Origin: a bacterium
Lineage (GTDB): Bacteria; Cyanobacteriota; Vampirovibrionia; Obscuribacterales; Obscuribacteraceae
Direction of reading: 5' to 3'
Assembly: GCA_018062085.1 (NCBI GenBank)
Contig: JAGOSY010000005.1
Coordinates: 62,001-126,000, forward strand
Length of the DNA stretch: 64,000 nucleotides
Shown here piece by piece: positions 1 to 8,198 of this stretch (the stretch's first letter is position 1; the number at the start of each line of letters is the position of its first letter). The notes under the pieces are model-generated. The model ran no database searches. It saw only the letters and a program-made list of their open reading frames with translations, and had not been told where the DNA came from. Both the position numbers and the translations under genes were made by a program.

Positions 1-2838
1 GGTAAAGGCGCCGATGAGAGCCAAGACACTCGCAACTGAGCTGGATGTTGACTTAGATTTGAATTGGGTTGTAAGTTGATTGCTGTTCGTTTGGTTGCCT
101 TGAGATTTCGATTGGCTGCCAGTTTCACTGTCCGTTTGGGCCAATGAATATTGTTCAGTAGAGAGGTTGTCAGCGTTTGATTGATCGTCTTCAGGAAGAG
201 CTAGCTGACCTTTGCTGACGAGATTGGCACTGTCTACAACTTTGAGGTTGATATTATCGGCGGCAGTTTCTTTGAGTTTGAATGGAGCCGCAGTGGAGTA
301 TGTGGCTTGAGTCGATCCTTTTAGAAGTTCTTTGAGAAGTTCTTCTGGAGCATCTTTGCCTTCAGTAGCAGGAGCTGGCGGCGGGCTTGGAATAGAAGTA
401 GCGTAACCATTCGAGCCATTGCCATTGCTAGTATTGTTGTCGTCTTTATCATCATCATTGTCGCCAGCTGGTGCATCTAAGTCTTCTATGATTTGGGCGC
501 AGTTAGCATAGCGATCTTTCAAGTTGATAGCTGTAGCTTTGGCGACAATTTTGTCCATTGTTCTAGAAACTTTTGAGTTTTCTTCTCTGGGGTGTGAAAC
601 GCTAATTGGTTCTGGTTCTTTACCTGTTAGGAGAAAGGAGAGAGTGGCTCCCATTCCATAAATGTCACTTTGACTAACTGGCTGGCCGCGAAACTGTTCC
701 GGTGGAAGGTAGGCTGGTTTACCAACTACAGACCCTGTGGCATTCGATTCAACCTGTCTTGCTACGTTAAAGTCAATGAGCTTGAGGATGCCGTCATTTC
801 GCAATATCAAGTTTTCAGGCGTGAAATCACGGTGCACTACCTGTGGTTCTTGACTGTGCAGATAGTTCAAGATTGTGCACATCTGCCGGGTTAATTCGCG
901 TACCCTCTCTTCTGAGAGCGGCCCTTCTTTGGCGACAATCTCACGCAAAGATTTGCCGTCAATATGTTCTAAGACTAGGTAGGCTCTGTGGTCTTCGACG
1001 AAAAAGTCGTTCAACTTAACTACTTGATCGTGATTGAGATGCTTCAGTATTCGCGCTTCGCTTTCAAAGCTTTCCAAGACATCTTTCCGAACACTTATGT
1101 CTACATAGATCGGTAAGAGAAACTCTTTTAGTACCACAGTGTCTCCACTGGCATGATCATATGCCGAGTAAGCTGCACCTTGACCGCCTACACCAAGAGA
1201 GCGCTTTACTCGGTAACGACCGTCATTGAGCACAATGTCTTCTGTGAGCGGTTGGAGACGATCTCTTTGTGGTGGCGCTGACAGCGCCTGTAGCCACATT
1301 TCTGTGTAGCTATGATCAACTGGCGGTTGCAGGGCTTGCACTAAGGCTGCTGAACGGCTTACTCCGGGTGCCCAGCGCTCGATGGCATCGAGAATTATCT
1401 CGCGGTCTTCGACAGATTCCACTGCTCCCATACTTAGTTTTACTGGGTCGCCGTTATCGCGATTAAATTGCAGTTCTGATGCGGTTGTTTGACCTTTGTT
1501 GTTTCTCGTATTTAGCTCAATGGAGGTGAGCGAGTTCCAGGGCACTAATTCACTTTCTACTTTCTTTGCACCGAGCCAGCGAAATGATTTGAAGCCGAGG
1601 GGCGTAAATTCGTAGTTAGTTGGTTGTTTGAGGACAAAATACGATACTGCTACGGCGAAGGATGCAGACAGAACTCCAATTAGAGCCAAGAAGGCCTGGT
1701 TGGAAATCATGAAGATGTTTCCGGCCACTGGGGACCCATTGCGGATCCCTTGGTTGGTAGGGTCTAGTAGTCGGCCTAGTGCTGCAGCTATATCTGGAAA
1801 GTAGGTGTAAAACAGCGCCAGTAAGGCCACGTTTATTGTAAGTGCGATAGCTGCATTGATATAGCGCTCTTTTTTTGTGGTGGTTTTGTGTCGGTGTTTA
1901 AACCAACGCTCAATAGCGATGAAGGGCCGGTAGCGAATAACCATTTTGTCGCGGTCAATTATTTTGGTTTGTAGCTTGAATGAGCCAGCTTCATTTGTTT
2001 GATTGACTGCTGTCAGTGCTTTTCGCCAATACCAAATGTACGGCACTGTCATGAAGCAGCTAAGAAAGACTGCTCTGAATTTATTTGGAAAAACTTTTTT
2101 TTGCGGTTCTGAGCAGAGTGTCTTTAGTTTGGCTGGCCAGTAGCTAAGAGCAGCAATGAAGTAAATTAGCGAAACTAGCAATAACCATGGCAGCACTTGT
2201 AGTACAGAGTAAGCGCTTAGGAACATCAATTGACTTAAGTAGTAGCCTGCCAAGGTTAGCCATGCCAACGGTAAGAGGGCGAGTAATGCTGCTCTGATGT
2301 TGGCACCACTGGCACATTGTGGTAGGAGCGGGACTGTGTGTCTGATTAGTTGCTTCTGACTGGTGAAAAACCAAACTAAGTGCAGTACAAAGAAGACTAT
2401 TCCAGTCATAAAACTGGCTAGTGTAGTTGGGTGGTAGGGGGCAATCCTGGTATTGAGTTCAGAAGGAATGAGCAGAAATGCAAGAATTGATATTGTTGCA
2501 GTGAGAATGCCAATGCCTAGATTTGGTAGAGGTGGGAGCTGTTCTGTTTTAGCTGTGACTTCGGGAGTTGTCGTGACCTCAGCTACTGTTAGCTCAGCTG
2601 CCACAAATGAGTCGCTGGCAGTTGCCTCTTTGTTTTCGAGATCGGCACTTAGTGCTTGCGCCGCAGTTGTCTCTGGCAGTGCTTTTTCTGGAGCGTCTTC
2701 AACAGTCAGGGCGACATCAACATTCGGAGCATCTTCAACAGTTAGTTCAATCTTTTGACGTTCGGGCGCATCTGCTAGTTTTACTTTTGGTTCTTTTCTA
2801 TTCTTTTTGCTTTGTACATTGTCTGATTTGCCACTCAT
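1..2838 (-). CDS. Membrane Ser/Thr protein kinase (3' end beyond window)
   Basis: Hanks-type protein kinase, expected to phosphorylate Ser/Thr on proteins at the inner face of the membrane. The reading frame is open from an ATG at 2838 to the left edge (about 946 residues visible). Order: acidic Ala/Thr-rich N-terminus with LTVEDAP twice; several hydrophobic segments between about residues 105 and 420; a small PH-like module ending near 495 (W-N-S-L motif); then the kinase domain from about 540. The glycine loop is GVGGQG, the beta-3 lysine is in VVLKEF, and the catalytic loop is HRDFTPEN. The metal-binding motif is DFN instead of DFG (near base 785). A Ser/Asn-rich tail follows. Its ATG overlaps the TGA of the upstream kinase (ATGA), so the two are probably translated together. 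The kinase assignment is secure; substrate unknown. Confidence 0.9.
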   Translation of the reverse strand, partial: MSGKSDNVQSKKNRKEPKVKLADAPERQKIELTVEDAPNVDVALTVEDAPEKALPETTAAQALSADLENKEATASDSFVAAELTVAEVTTTPEVTAKTEQLPPLPNLGIGILTATISILAFLLIPSELNTRIAPYHPTTLASFMTGIVFFVLHLVWFFTSQKQLIRHTVPLLPQCASGANIRAALLALLPLAWLTLAGYYLSQLMFLSAYSVLQVLPWLLLVSLIYFIAALSYWPAKLKTLCSEPQKKVFPNKFRAVFLSCFMTVPYIWYWRKALTAVNQTNEAGSFKLQTKIIDRDKMVIRYRPFIAIERWFKHRHKTTTKKERYINAAIALTINVALLALFYTYFPDIAAALGRLLDPTNQGIRNGSPVAGNIFMISNQAFLALIGVLSASFAVAVSYFVLKQPTNYEFTPLGFKSFRWLGAKKVESELVPWNSLTSIELNTRNNKGQTTASELQFNRDNGDPVKLSMGAVESVEDREIILDAIERWAPGVSRSAALVQALQPPVDHSYTEMWLQALSAPPQRDRLQPLTEDIVLNDGRYRVKRSLGVGGQGAAYSAYDHASGDTVVLKEFLLPIYVDISVRKDVLESFESEARILKHLNHDQVVKLNDFFVEDHRAYLVLEHIDGKSLREIVAKEGPLSEERVRELTRQMCTILNYLHSQEPQVVHRDFTPENLILRNDGILKLIDFNVARQVESNATGSVVGKPAYLPPEQFRGQPVSQSDIYGMGATLSFLLTGKEPEPISVSHPREENSKVSRTMDKIVAKATAINLKDRYANCAQIIEDLDAPAGDNDDDKDDNNTSNGNGSNGYATSIPSPPPAPATEGKDAPEELLKELLKGSTQATYSTAAPFKLKETAADNINLKVVDSANLVSKGQLALPEDDQSNADNLSTEQYSLAQTDSETGSQSKSQGNQTNSNQLTTQFKSKSTSSSVASVLALIGAFT

Positions 2839-4373
2839 GCGCCTGCCTCGTCACTAGTTGCTGTAGAGGTTGCCGCAGCCTCACTGGAGGAGGCCTTACT
2901 GGCTGCCGCAGCCAGTGCTGGAACATTGTGCTTCGCTTCTAGTGCGCGCAAATGCTCCAAAAGATGCTCAGCGCTAGCCAAGCGATCTTGTTTCTCAAAT
3001 GCTGTCAAAAGCATTACTAGATTTTCCATCTCTTCTGAAATATCAGGAAGGATTGTGCGAATATCTGCCTGAGAGAGGGGCACAGGGTCTCTGCCGGTTA
3101 ACAGATAATGCAATGTGCCACCAAGTGCGTAAAGATCGCTTTGGGGCACCGTTTTACCGCGCAGTTGTTCCGGGGCGATGTAAGCCTGTTTACCCACTAG
3201 TGTGCCAGTGGCCGTACCAACAAATTCGTTAGAGGCACCAAAATCAATGAGCACCACAGTGCCGTCATTTTTTAGGACTAAATTGTCAGGGGTGAGGTCG
3301 CGGTGCACTACCGGAGGGTTCTGACTATGGAGAAAGTGAAGAATTTCAGCAATTCTAATGGCCCAATTTAAGACTGGCTTTTCGGCACAGGCACCATTTT
3401 GTTTGACATATTGGCGCAGGTCTTGGCCGTGAATATATTCCATCAGTAAGTAGTGTCGGTCTTCTTCGACAAAATGATCGAGCACCCGGGCGATGTTTGG
3501 GTGGCGCAAACCAAACAGCATTTTGGCTTCTCTCACTAAGTGTTGTTCGGCCATTTGCCTTACTTCAGGCTCGGCACTAGGTGGTACCACTGCCTCTTTT
3601 AAGACAAACATTTCGGTTTCGTTCTTTTGCACCAGGTAGATAGCCGAGAGCCCACCAAACGCTAGTTGCCGCACAACTTTTAGTTTGCCGTTTTGCAAAG
3701 TTTTGCCCGGCTCAAGTGGTACAAATGTGGTGACAGTGAAGCGCCTTCCTAGCTCGTCTTGCCACATCTTTGTGTGGCCTAGGCTGAGCTGTTCGTTGCC
3801 ATTCTGAATGGTCCGCTGAAATGCAATCAGCTCGTCTGATCGTTGACAGTTAGTGCCCCAAAGTTCTAGCGCTAAGAGAAATTCTTCGAGATGGCCTTTG
3901 GGCAGGTCGGCAACGTTGAGGGGCAGCAATATGTTTGGTTGAAATCCGAGCACGAGCTGCTGACCGTTGACACCGTCAATTATTGAGGCCGTTCTCAGCT
4001 CGTTCCATTGCCAATTGCGCTTTAGGCCAAGTTTGGGTAGAAGAAAAGGCGGGAAACTCATGCCGTTTTTCGAAATATGTATTTTGTTGTCTTCACTTAG
4101 GGCCGAAGTCAAAAGTCCGACAATTATTATGCTTGCCAGGGTGAGAGATATAAGTATGTTGTAGAACAGGTTGGAGGCGTCTGGAAACTTGACGAGAAAG
4201 ACAATGAAGGCTGTTAGCGCCATCGGCGCGAACAATGACCAGATCGGCAGTATGGCGCAAACACCTACGAGCTGCACTTTGGTTTGCATAGGTTTGTAGG
4301 GAACAACAAGCTGAAACTCTGCCATCGTTTTCCCCGCTCTAAAAAAGGCCGAACGAATCGATATACCCGGCAC
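2835..4373 (-). CDS. Membrane Ser/Thr protein kinase
   Basis: Second Hanks-type kinase, 512 residues, with the same plan as the gene downstream of it. Two hydrophobic segments lie at about 36-60 and 70-92, followed by a PH-like module (about 95-180, W-N-E-L motif) and a kinase domain from about 230 to 470. The glycine loop is degenerate (AFGGLSAIYLV). The beta-3 Lys (VLKEA), HRDLTPDN catalytic loop, IDFG and APEQ motifs are present. A short Ala/Ser tail follows. It is probably the first gene of a two-kinase operon, because its TGA overlaps the next ATG. Two starts are possible: 4373 (AAGGG seven bases upstream) or the internal ATG at 4325 (GGGGA upstream), which begins just before the first membrane segment. 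Targets are not evident. Confidence 0.92.
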   Translation of the reverse strand: MPGISIRSAFFRAGKTMAEFQLVVPYKPMQTKVQLVGVCAILPIWSLFAPMALTAFIVFLVKFPDASNLFYNILISLTLASIIIVGLLTSALSEDNKIHISKNGMSFPPFLLPKLGLKRNWQWNELRTASIIDGVNGQQLVLGFQPNILLPLNVADLPKGHLEEFLLALELWGTNCQRSDELIAFQRTIQNGNEQLSLGHTKMWQDELGRRFTVTTFVPLEPGKTLQNGKLKVVRQLAFGGLSAIYLVQKNETEMFVLKEAVVPPSAEPEVRQMAEQHLVREAKMLFGLRHPNIARVLDHFVEEDRHYLLMEYIHGQDLRQYVKQNGACAEKPVLNWAIRIAEILHFLHSQNPPVVHRDLTPDNLVLKNDGTVVLIDFGASNEFVGTATGTLVGKQAYIAPEQLRGKTVPQSDLYALGGTLHYLLTGRDPVPLSQADIRTILPDISEEMENLVMLLTAFEKQDRLASAEHLLEHLRALEAKHNVPALAAAASKASSSEAAATSTATSDEAGA

Positions 4374-4406
4374 GCTATAGCCCTTAACTTTTTGCTCTGC
4401 TATTGC

Positions 4407-5039
4407 TTAACAATTGGCTCGTTTTTCTTTTGTGCTTGACTCGAGTTGGAGGCGCATAAAAGTTCTCTGCTCCACTGGTAGGCCGAGTTTTTGTTCGAGC
4501 ATCGAAATCTCTTCTAGTTCCTTTTCCCAGCGATTTTGGGGCAATTTTTCAAAGCCGATGGTGGAATAGAATGGGGCATTCCAGGCAATATCGACAAAGG
4601 TAGAAAGAGTTAAGTGAGGGAACCCCTTAGCGCGGGCCCAGTCGGCTACAGTCTCAACTAGTCTGCGGCCTAACCCTTGGCGACCGTGGTTGGGTAGTAC
4701 GTCTACTTCTTCTAGGTAGGCCAGAGGCCCTAGGACAGTGGCAATGGCGAAGCCCACGGTACTGTTTGGTACGGTCTTGCCGATTGCCTGCCCTTGCCTT
4801 TCAATTGCTATTTGTTCCGCCACCCAGACTTGACCATCGCCAATTAATTCTTTCAATAATTCTTGTTCAAAGTGATGATCGAGTAGCTCATCGATGAGGC
4901 CGGTTCCCTTGAAACGGGAGGCTGCTTTGAGCTCAATCTCTTTGACGGCTTTCATGTCGCCCTTGTGGGCTGGTCTTATGCAGTATTTGTTAGTCATGGT
5001 TGTGGTGAAATCTATAGTATGGCGGTAACTGTTTGTCAC
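4407..5039 (-). CDS. GNAT family N-acetyltransferase
   Basis: Predicted cytosolic acetyl-CoA-dependent N-acetyltransferase. The GNAT acetyl-CoA-binding motif appears as GRQGLGRRLVE, preceded by a beta-4 segment (AYLEEVDVLP). The C-terminal part (FYSTIGFEKL) is the usual alpha4-beta6 region. At about 196-210 residues it is a little longer than the minimal fold, with an N-terminal helical stretch. The GTG at 5039 and the in-frame ATG at 4997 are both possible starts, and neither has a convincing ribosome site. The gene is divergent from dodecin and lies 33 bases upstream of the first kinase gene on the same strand, so read-through into the kinases is possible. The substrate cannot be read from the sequence. 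Confidence 0.85.
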   Translation of the reverse strand: MTNSYRHTIDFTTTMTNKYCIRPAHKGDMKAVKEIELKAASRFKGTGLIDELLDHHFEQELLKELIGDGQVWVAEQIAIERQGQAIGKTVPNSTVGFAIATVLGPLAYLEEVDVLPNHGRQGLGRRLVETVADWARAKGFPHLTLSTFVDIAWNAPFYSTIGFEKLPQNRWEKELEEISMLEQKLGLPVEQRTFMRLQLESSTKEKRANC

Positions 5040-5110
5040 AGCTTATAGATTAACTGACTGAGGTTGGTTGCCAAAGGCATTAAATGGTGATCCATTTTTA
5101 AGGAGTTTTT

Positions 5111-5317
5111 ATGCCAGGCGTTTATAAGATGACCGAGATTGTTGGAACCTCAACTGAGAGTTTCGCTGATGCTGTCAAAGAAGGAGTTAAGCGTGCTTCT
5201 AAGAGCCTTCGCCACTTGAGCTGGTTCGAAGTTGTTGATCAGCGTGGTTCTATCAAAGATGGTCAAGTTGAAGAGTTTCAGGTGACAATCAAAGTCGGCT
5301 TCAAGCTCGAAGACTAG
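5111..5317 (+). CDS. Dodecin (flavin-binding dodecamer protein)
   Basis: 68-residue protein covering the whole dodecin family: Y-K-M-T-E-I-V-G-T-S near the start, ASKSLRHLSWFEV in the centre, and a Q-V-T-I-K-V-G-F-K-L C-terminal strand. Dodecins assemble into hollow dodecamers that store riboflavin, lumichrome, FMN or CoA and protect cells from free flavins. The conserved Trp that stacks on the flavin is in LSWFEV. A strong ribosome site, AAGGAG, lies six bases before the ATG. Monocistronic in appearance; glutathione peroxidase follows 95 bases later on the same strand, which suits a redox-protection context. Confidence 0.93.
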   Translation: MPGVYKMTEIVGTSTESFADAVKEGVKRASKSLRHLSWFEVVDQRGSIKDGQVEEFQVTIKVGFKLED

Positions 5318-5412
5318 AATTTGTTACTGTGCTGAGAAATTCTCGGGCAAAGACTACTTGTTTTGCACTACACTTTTGCCATGTTGGCTAACCCAAACTC
5401 AGGGAAGGAATC

Positions 5413-6066
5413 ATGGCGAAAGTGATGGCAAAGAATACTAAGTTGGTTTTGGCGTTATTGCTAAGCATATTAAGTGGGGCTGCCATTATTGCTAGCACTA
5501 CTGGTGGTGCAGTTGGTGACTCTGGCGACTCGACGCGTGAAAGCGAAGCTATGGTCTCAGAAGCTGATGACCTCAAGGCTGACGCCTCCGGTGATGTTCC
5601 AATTTACAAGTTTAAAGCTCATGCCTTAGATGGTCACGAAATTCAATTTGCTGATTACAAAGGCAAGGTTTTGTTGATCGTTAATACCGCCAGTCATTGT
5701 GGCTACACCCCCCAGTATGCTGGTCTACAGGCTCTGAGCAAGAAATATGAGGCCCAGGGTCTAAAAGTTCTAGGTTTCCCTTGCGACCAATTTGGCCACC
5801 AAGAGCCCGGTGATGCTGCTGCCATATCTTCTTTCTGTACAAAGAATTATGGTGTTGATTTCCAAATGTTTGACAAAATAGAGGTCAACGGTAAAGAGGC
5901 TAATCCGCTCTATGTCTATCTGAAAAAGAGCACTAAAGACCACGGTGATATTCGTTGGAACTTCACTAAATTTTTGGTAGACAAACAAGGCAAAGTGCTA
6001 AAGCGCTATGGCTCAATGGCAAGCCCTGCGAGTTTATCTACTGACATTGAAGCAGCTCTCAAATAG
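5413..6066 (+). CDS. Secreted glutathione peroxidase-family peroxidase
   Basis: Thiol peroxidase of the GPx family, 217 residues, reducing H2O2 or lipid hydroperoxides. A hydrophobic signal-like segment (residues 9-28) and a roughly 35-residue acidic linker precede the domain, so it is probably exported or membrane-tethered. The peroxidatic Cys is C96 in NTASHCGYT, and the conserved FPCDQFGHQEPG and RWNFTKFLVD motifs give the Gln/Trp/Asn partners. C142 (SFCTKNY) sits where thioredoxin-dependent GPx enzymes carry the resolving Cys, so thioredoxin rather than glutathione is the likely reductant. GGGAAGGA precedes the ATG. Convergent with the release-factor-like gene. Confidence 0.93.
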   Translation: MAKVMAKNTKLVLALLLSILSGAAIIASTTGGAVGDSGDSTRESEAMVSEADDLKADASGDVPIYKFKAHALDGHEIQFADYKGKVLLIVNTASHCGYTPQYAGLQALSKKYEAQGLKVLGFPCDQFGHQEPGDAAAISSFCTKNYGVDFQMFDKIEVNGKEANPLYVYLKKSTKDHGDIRWNFTKFLVDKQGKVLKRYGSMASPASLSTDIEAALK

Positions 6067-6118
6067 TTTGAGAATAACTCAATAGCCTGATTTAGCAGCG
6101 AGCCTGTTCATCGCTATC

Positions 6119-6541
6119 TCATTCATCTGCAGATGGTCGCCTGCGTTGCTGCTTTTTTATTGAATTTTGCGATTTGCTTTCGACCCGTCTTATTTTTGAG
6201 CCTAGAGTTGGTTTTGTTGCCTTCCTCGCCACTGGTCTATTGGCTACAGAGATTAGCATTTCAGTTACCTTGGCTAGGCAATCATCGATATTGCCAATTT
6301 GGTCTCGATATCGTTGTGAGGTGATGACCAAGTCGCCTTCAAGGGTTAGGCGACTGGCGTATTTACTCATGAAGCGACCCCTTACTTCATCGCTGATGCT
6401 AGGGCTTGTGCTAATTGCCCAGCGCATCACGGCTTTGCTGTTCACTTTGTTGACGTTCTGCCCGCCAGGGCCACCGCTGCGTGCAAAGGTGAACGAAAAC
6501 TCGCTTAGTGGAATTTGAATTTTATCTGTGACAGAAAGCAT
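6119..6541 (-). CDS. arfB: ArfB-type peptidyl-tRNA hydrolase (ribosome rescue factor)
   Basis: Short class-I release-factor-like protein (about 140 residues) with the catalytic GGQ motif in RSGGPGGQNVNKVNSKA and no codon-recognition domain. The C-terminal tail is basic (K-K-Q-Q-R-R-R) and matches the ArfB/YaeJ/ICT1 tail that enters the empty mRNA channel. It is expected to hydrolyse peptidyl-tRNA on stalled ribosomes. The ATG at 6541 gives the usual ArfB N-terminus. The frame is also open upstream to a TTG at 6580, but that codon lies inside a long inverted repeat and is unlikely to be used. No good Shine-Dalgarno is seen. Could be annotated PrfH-like, but length and tail favour ArfB. Confidence 0.88.
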   Translation of the reverse strand: MLSVTDKIQIPLSEFSFTFARSGGPGGQNVNKVNSKAVMRWAISTSPSISDEVRGRFMSKYASRLTLEGDLVITSQRYRDQIGNIDDCLAKVTEMLISVANRPVARKATKPTLGSKIRRVESKSQNSIKKQQRRRPSADE

Positions 6542-6570
6542 AGTTAGATTGGTATACCACAGCTTTGTCA

Positions 6571-6624
6571 CCACATGCAAAAGCGCAGAGAAGTTTGAGA
6601 TCTTCCCTGCGCTTTTGCATGTGG
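6571..6624. terminator. 18-bp perfect inverted repeat, probable terminator hairpin
   Basis: Positions 6571-6588 and 6607-6624 are exact reverse complements, and an inner GAAG/CTTC pair shortens the loop to eight bases. It lies eight bases after the stop of the His-rich gene, transcribed leftwards, and just before the ArfB gene. There is no U-run after the stem on either strand, so the termination mechanism is inferred from position only. Confidence 0.6.
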
Positions 6625-6632
6625 CATGACCC

Positions 6633-6977
6633 TTAGGCGGCGACTAGGGTGCCGTGGTTGTCGCAGTGAGTTCCACACGGGCTATGCAGGTGGCCATTGA
6701 CGAGATAATCGACATGATCACCGTGAGGAACAGCTGCGTGTCCGCAGTCAGCGCCGTGTTTGTGTGCGCTGTCGTGACCTTCACACTTGTGTTCTGGTGT
6801 GCAGGCAGCAGGGTTGGATGCACACTCAGACAGTTTGCACTCGTCTACGTGATCGCTGTGCACATGATGGAGGTGGCCATCGTGAACATAGTCAACGTGA
6901 TCTTCGTGCTTAACGGCTAAGTGGCCACAATTACTACCGTGCTGGTGGTCATGGCTATTGTGTGTTTCGCAAGACAT
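6633..6977 (-). CDS. His/Cys-rich metal-binding protein with two repeated domains
   Basis: Small (114 residues) soluble protein, about one quarter His, with no signal peptide. Two copies of the same motif are visible: C-G-H-x-A-V-x-H-x-D-H-V-D-Y-x-x-x-G-H-L-H at about residues 17-37 and 76-96. A Cys-rich linker (C47, C51, C59, C65) lies between them. Such GDHVDYLV-GHLH modules occur in widely distributed uncharacterised small proteins, and the residue pattern implies binding of Zn, Ni or Cu. GGAG lies about eight bases before the ATG. A metal-storage or chaperone role is inferred from composition; no transporter or metal regulator is adjacent. Confidence 0.8.
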   Translation of the reverse strand: MSCETHNSHDHQHGSNCGHLAVKHEDHVDYVHDGHLHHVHSDHVDECKLSECASNPAACTPEHKCEGHDSAHKHGADCGHAAVPHGDHVDYLVNGHLHSPCGTHCDNHGTLVAA

Positions 6978-7223
6978 ATATAAGCTCCAATTTTGAACTA
7001 GTAAAAGCGGTTCTTATCGTTTTAACGTCTTACTGCTGCTCTGTCAACCGTTGAAATGGTGGTGGCATTAGCGGTGCGCTCCTGGGTCGTGAAATAGTCT
7101 GGGTTCTGAGTGCCTAAGGGCTTTTCGAAGATTTTTGAAGGGTATGAAAATCGTTTCCATTGTCGCGAGTTTTTCTTTCGATTACGGAAATGGAAATGGT
7201 TTCAATTGTCGCAGGGCGCAGTC

Positions 7224-7592
7224 TTAGCAGCCTTGACCCCGTCTTTGGTGCCATTTTTTGTTCCAGCCATTGTGACGGCCATTGTTCCATTTTCTGCCGT
7301 TGTTGTTCCAGCCATTCTGTCGGCCATTATTCCAGTTATTGTTTCGGTTACTATTCCAGCTGTTGTTCCGACCATTGTTCCAGTTATTGCGACAGCTATT
7401 ATTGCGAGCGATATTGTTGACGTTGCCATAGTATTGATTGGTGTATCCACCTCTCTGATTCATGTAGTTTCGCATCGCTTGAAAATTGAGTTGTCTTTGA
7501 AAGTCGTTAGCGTGGGCCGGTGCAGCTGCAAAAGAGCAACCAATTAAAGCCACGACTAGAGCGGCCGTCGTTATTAGTTTTCGTGCATGCAT
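7224..7592 (-). CDS. Secreted Asn/Trp/Gly-rich low-complexity protein
   Basis: About 122 residues. A clear signal peptide (M-H-A-R-K-L, hydrophobic core, cleavage near A-H-A-N) is followed by a short helical region and then a long basic tract of N-N-W-N-N-G-R type repeats ending Q-R-R-G-Q-G-C. The ATG at 7592 is chosen because AGGAGGAAA sits six bases upstream; an earlier in-frame start at 7616 would add eight residues before it. Function unknown. The opposite strand carries a long hydrophobic open frame that simply mirrors the repeat. The next gene (7911-8132) looks like a related small secreted protein. Confidence 0.65.
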   Translation of the reverse strand: MHARKLITTAALVVALIGCSFAAAPAHANDFQRQLNFQAMRNYMNQRGGYTNQYYGNVNNIARNNSCRNNWNNGRNNSWNSNRNNNWNNGRQNGWNNNGRKWNNGRHNGWNKKWHQRRGQGC

Positions 7593-7787
7593 TTTAATTT
7601 CCTCCTGCGGTGACAATTTAGGTTGACGACCGGTTAGACCTCATGTTCCGAACCTAGCTTTCACCAAGCCTTCAGGGGCTTTTGTGAGACTTGTATTGCA
7701 GTCAGGGCGAGTGTTAGTGCTTCTGTTAAAATTCTCAAATGGTATTCGTTTGCAAGGTTGCCGCTCAATTGAATTGAAGTCAAAAAG

Positions 7788-7818
7788 AAGGTGGTGTCAA
7801 AATAAGTGACACCACTTT
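7788..7818 (-). terminator. Rho-independent terminator (leftward)
   Basis: A 12-bp stem (7788-7799 with 7807-7818, one G-U pair, seven-base loop) is followed on the minus strand by CTTTTTG. It lies about 90 bases beyond the stop at 7911, so it probably ends the transcript of the small secreted protein gene. The remaining 7617-7910 interval holds no recognisable gene. Confidence 0.6.
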
Positions 7819-7910
7819 CCGTTCAACGCGCAATAATTTTAGAGTTTCGGCTTGCACTTCTGCTTTAACCTCAACCTCAACTTCTACTTCGTAAGTAAGT
7901 AATTTCCTAC

Positions 7911-8132
7911 TTAGCGATGGCTGTAGTCGTGGTTGTTCCAGTCATTGTCTTGCCGTCCGCGATTTTTGTCTGGCACTCGCACATTGACTTGGCTTCCGTT
8001 CCGATTCGTGTAGTCAGATGTTCGATAATGCTTACTATCATAATCTCTGGCTTGGGCCGGATCTAAAATGGCGACAAAACCGACAAGGGCCATAGCGGTG
8101 GCCAGAGCAGCAGTTAGTTTGCGGACTTTCAT
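7911..8132 (-). CDS. Small secreted protein, unknown function
   Basis: 73 residues: a signal peptide (M-K-V-R-K-L-T-A-A-L with Ala-rich core, cleavage near A-Q-A-R), then a hydrophilic tail rich in Asp, Asn, Arg and Tyr ending D-Y-S-H-R. AAGGAGAGAA lies directly upstream of the ATG, so the start is well supported. Composition and arrangement resemble the Asn-rich protein at 7224, and the pair may derive from one ancestor. No domain recognised. Confidence 0.7.
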   Translation of the reverse strand: MKVRKLTAALATAMALVGFVAILDPAQARDYDSKHYRTSDYTNRNGSQVNVRVPDKNRGRQDNDWNNHDYSHR

Positions 8133-8198
8133 TAGTTCTCTCCTTGGTTTGTGGAGCGTCCGACGGGGTGGCTCACCCCTAGTTCCCGCAAGTTTCGG

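Noticed and set aside
7110-7547. Hydrophobic plus-strand frame opposite the Asn-rich gene
   Set aside because: It mirrors the Asn/Trp repeats of the minus-strand gene, which has a signal peptide and a strong ribosome site.
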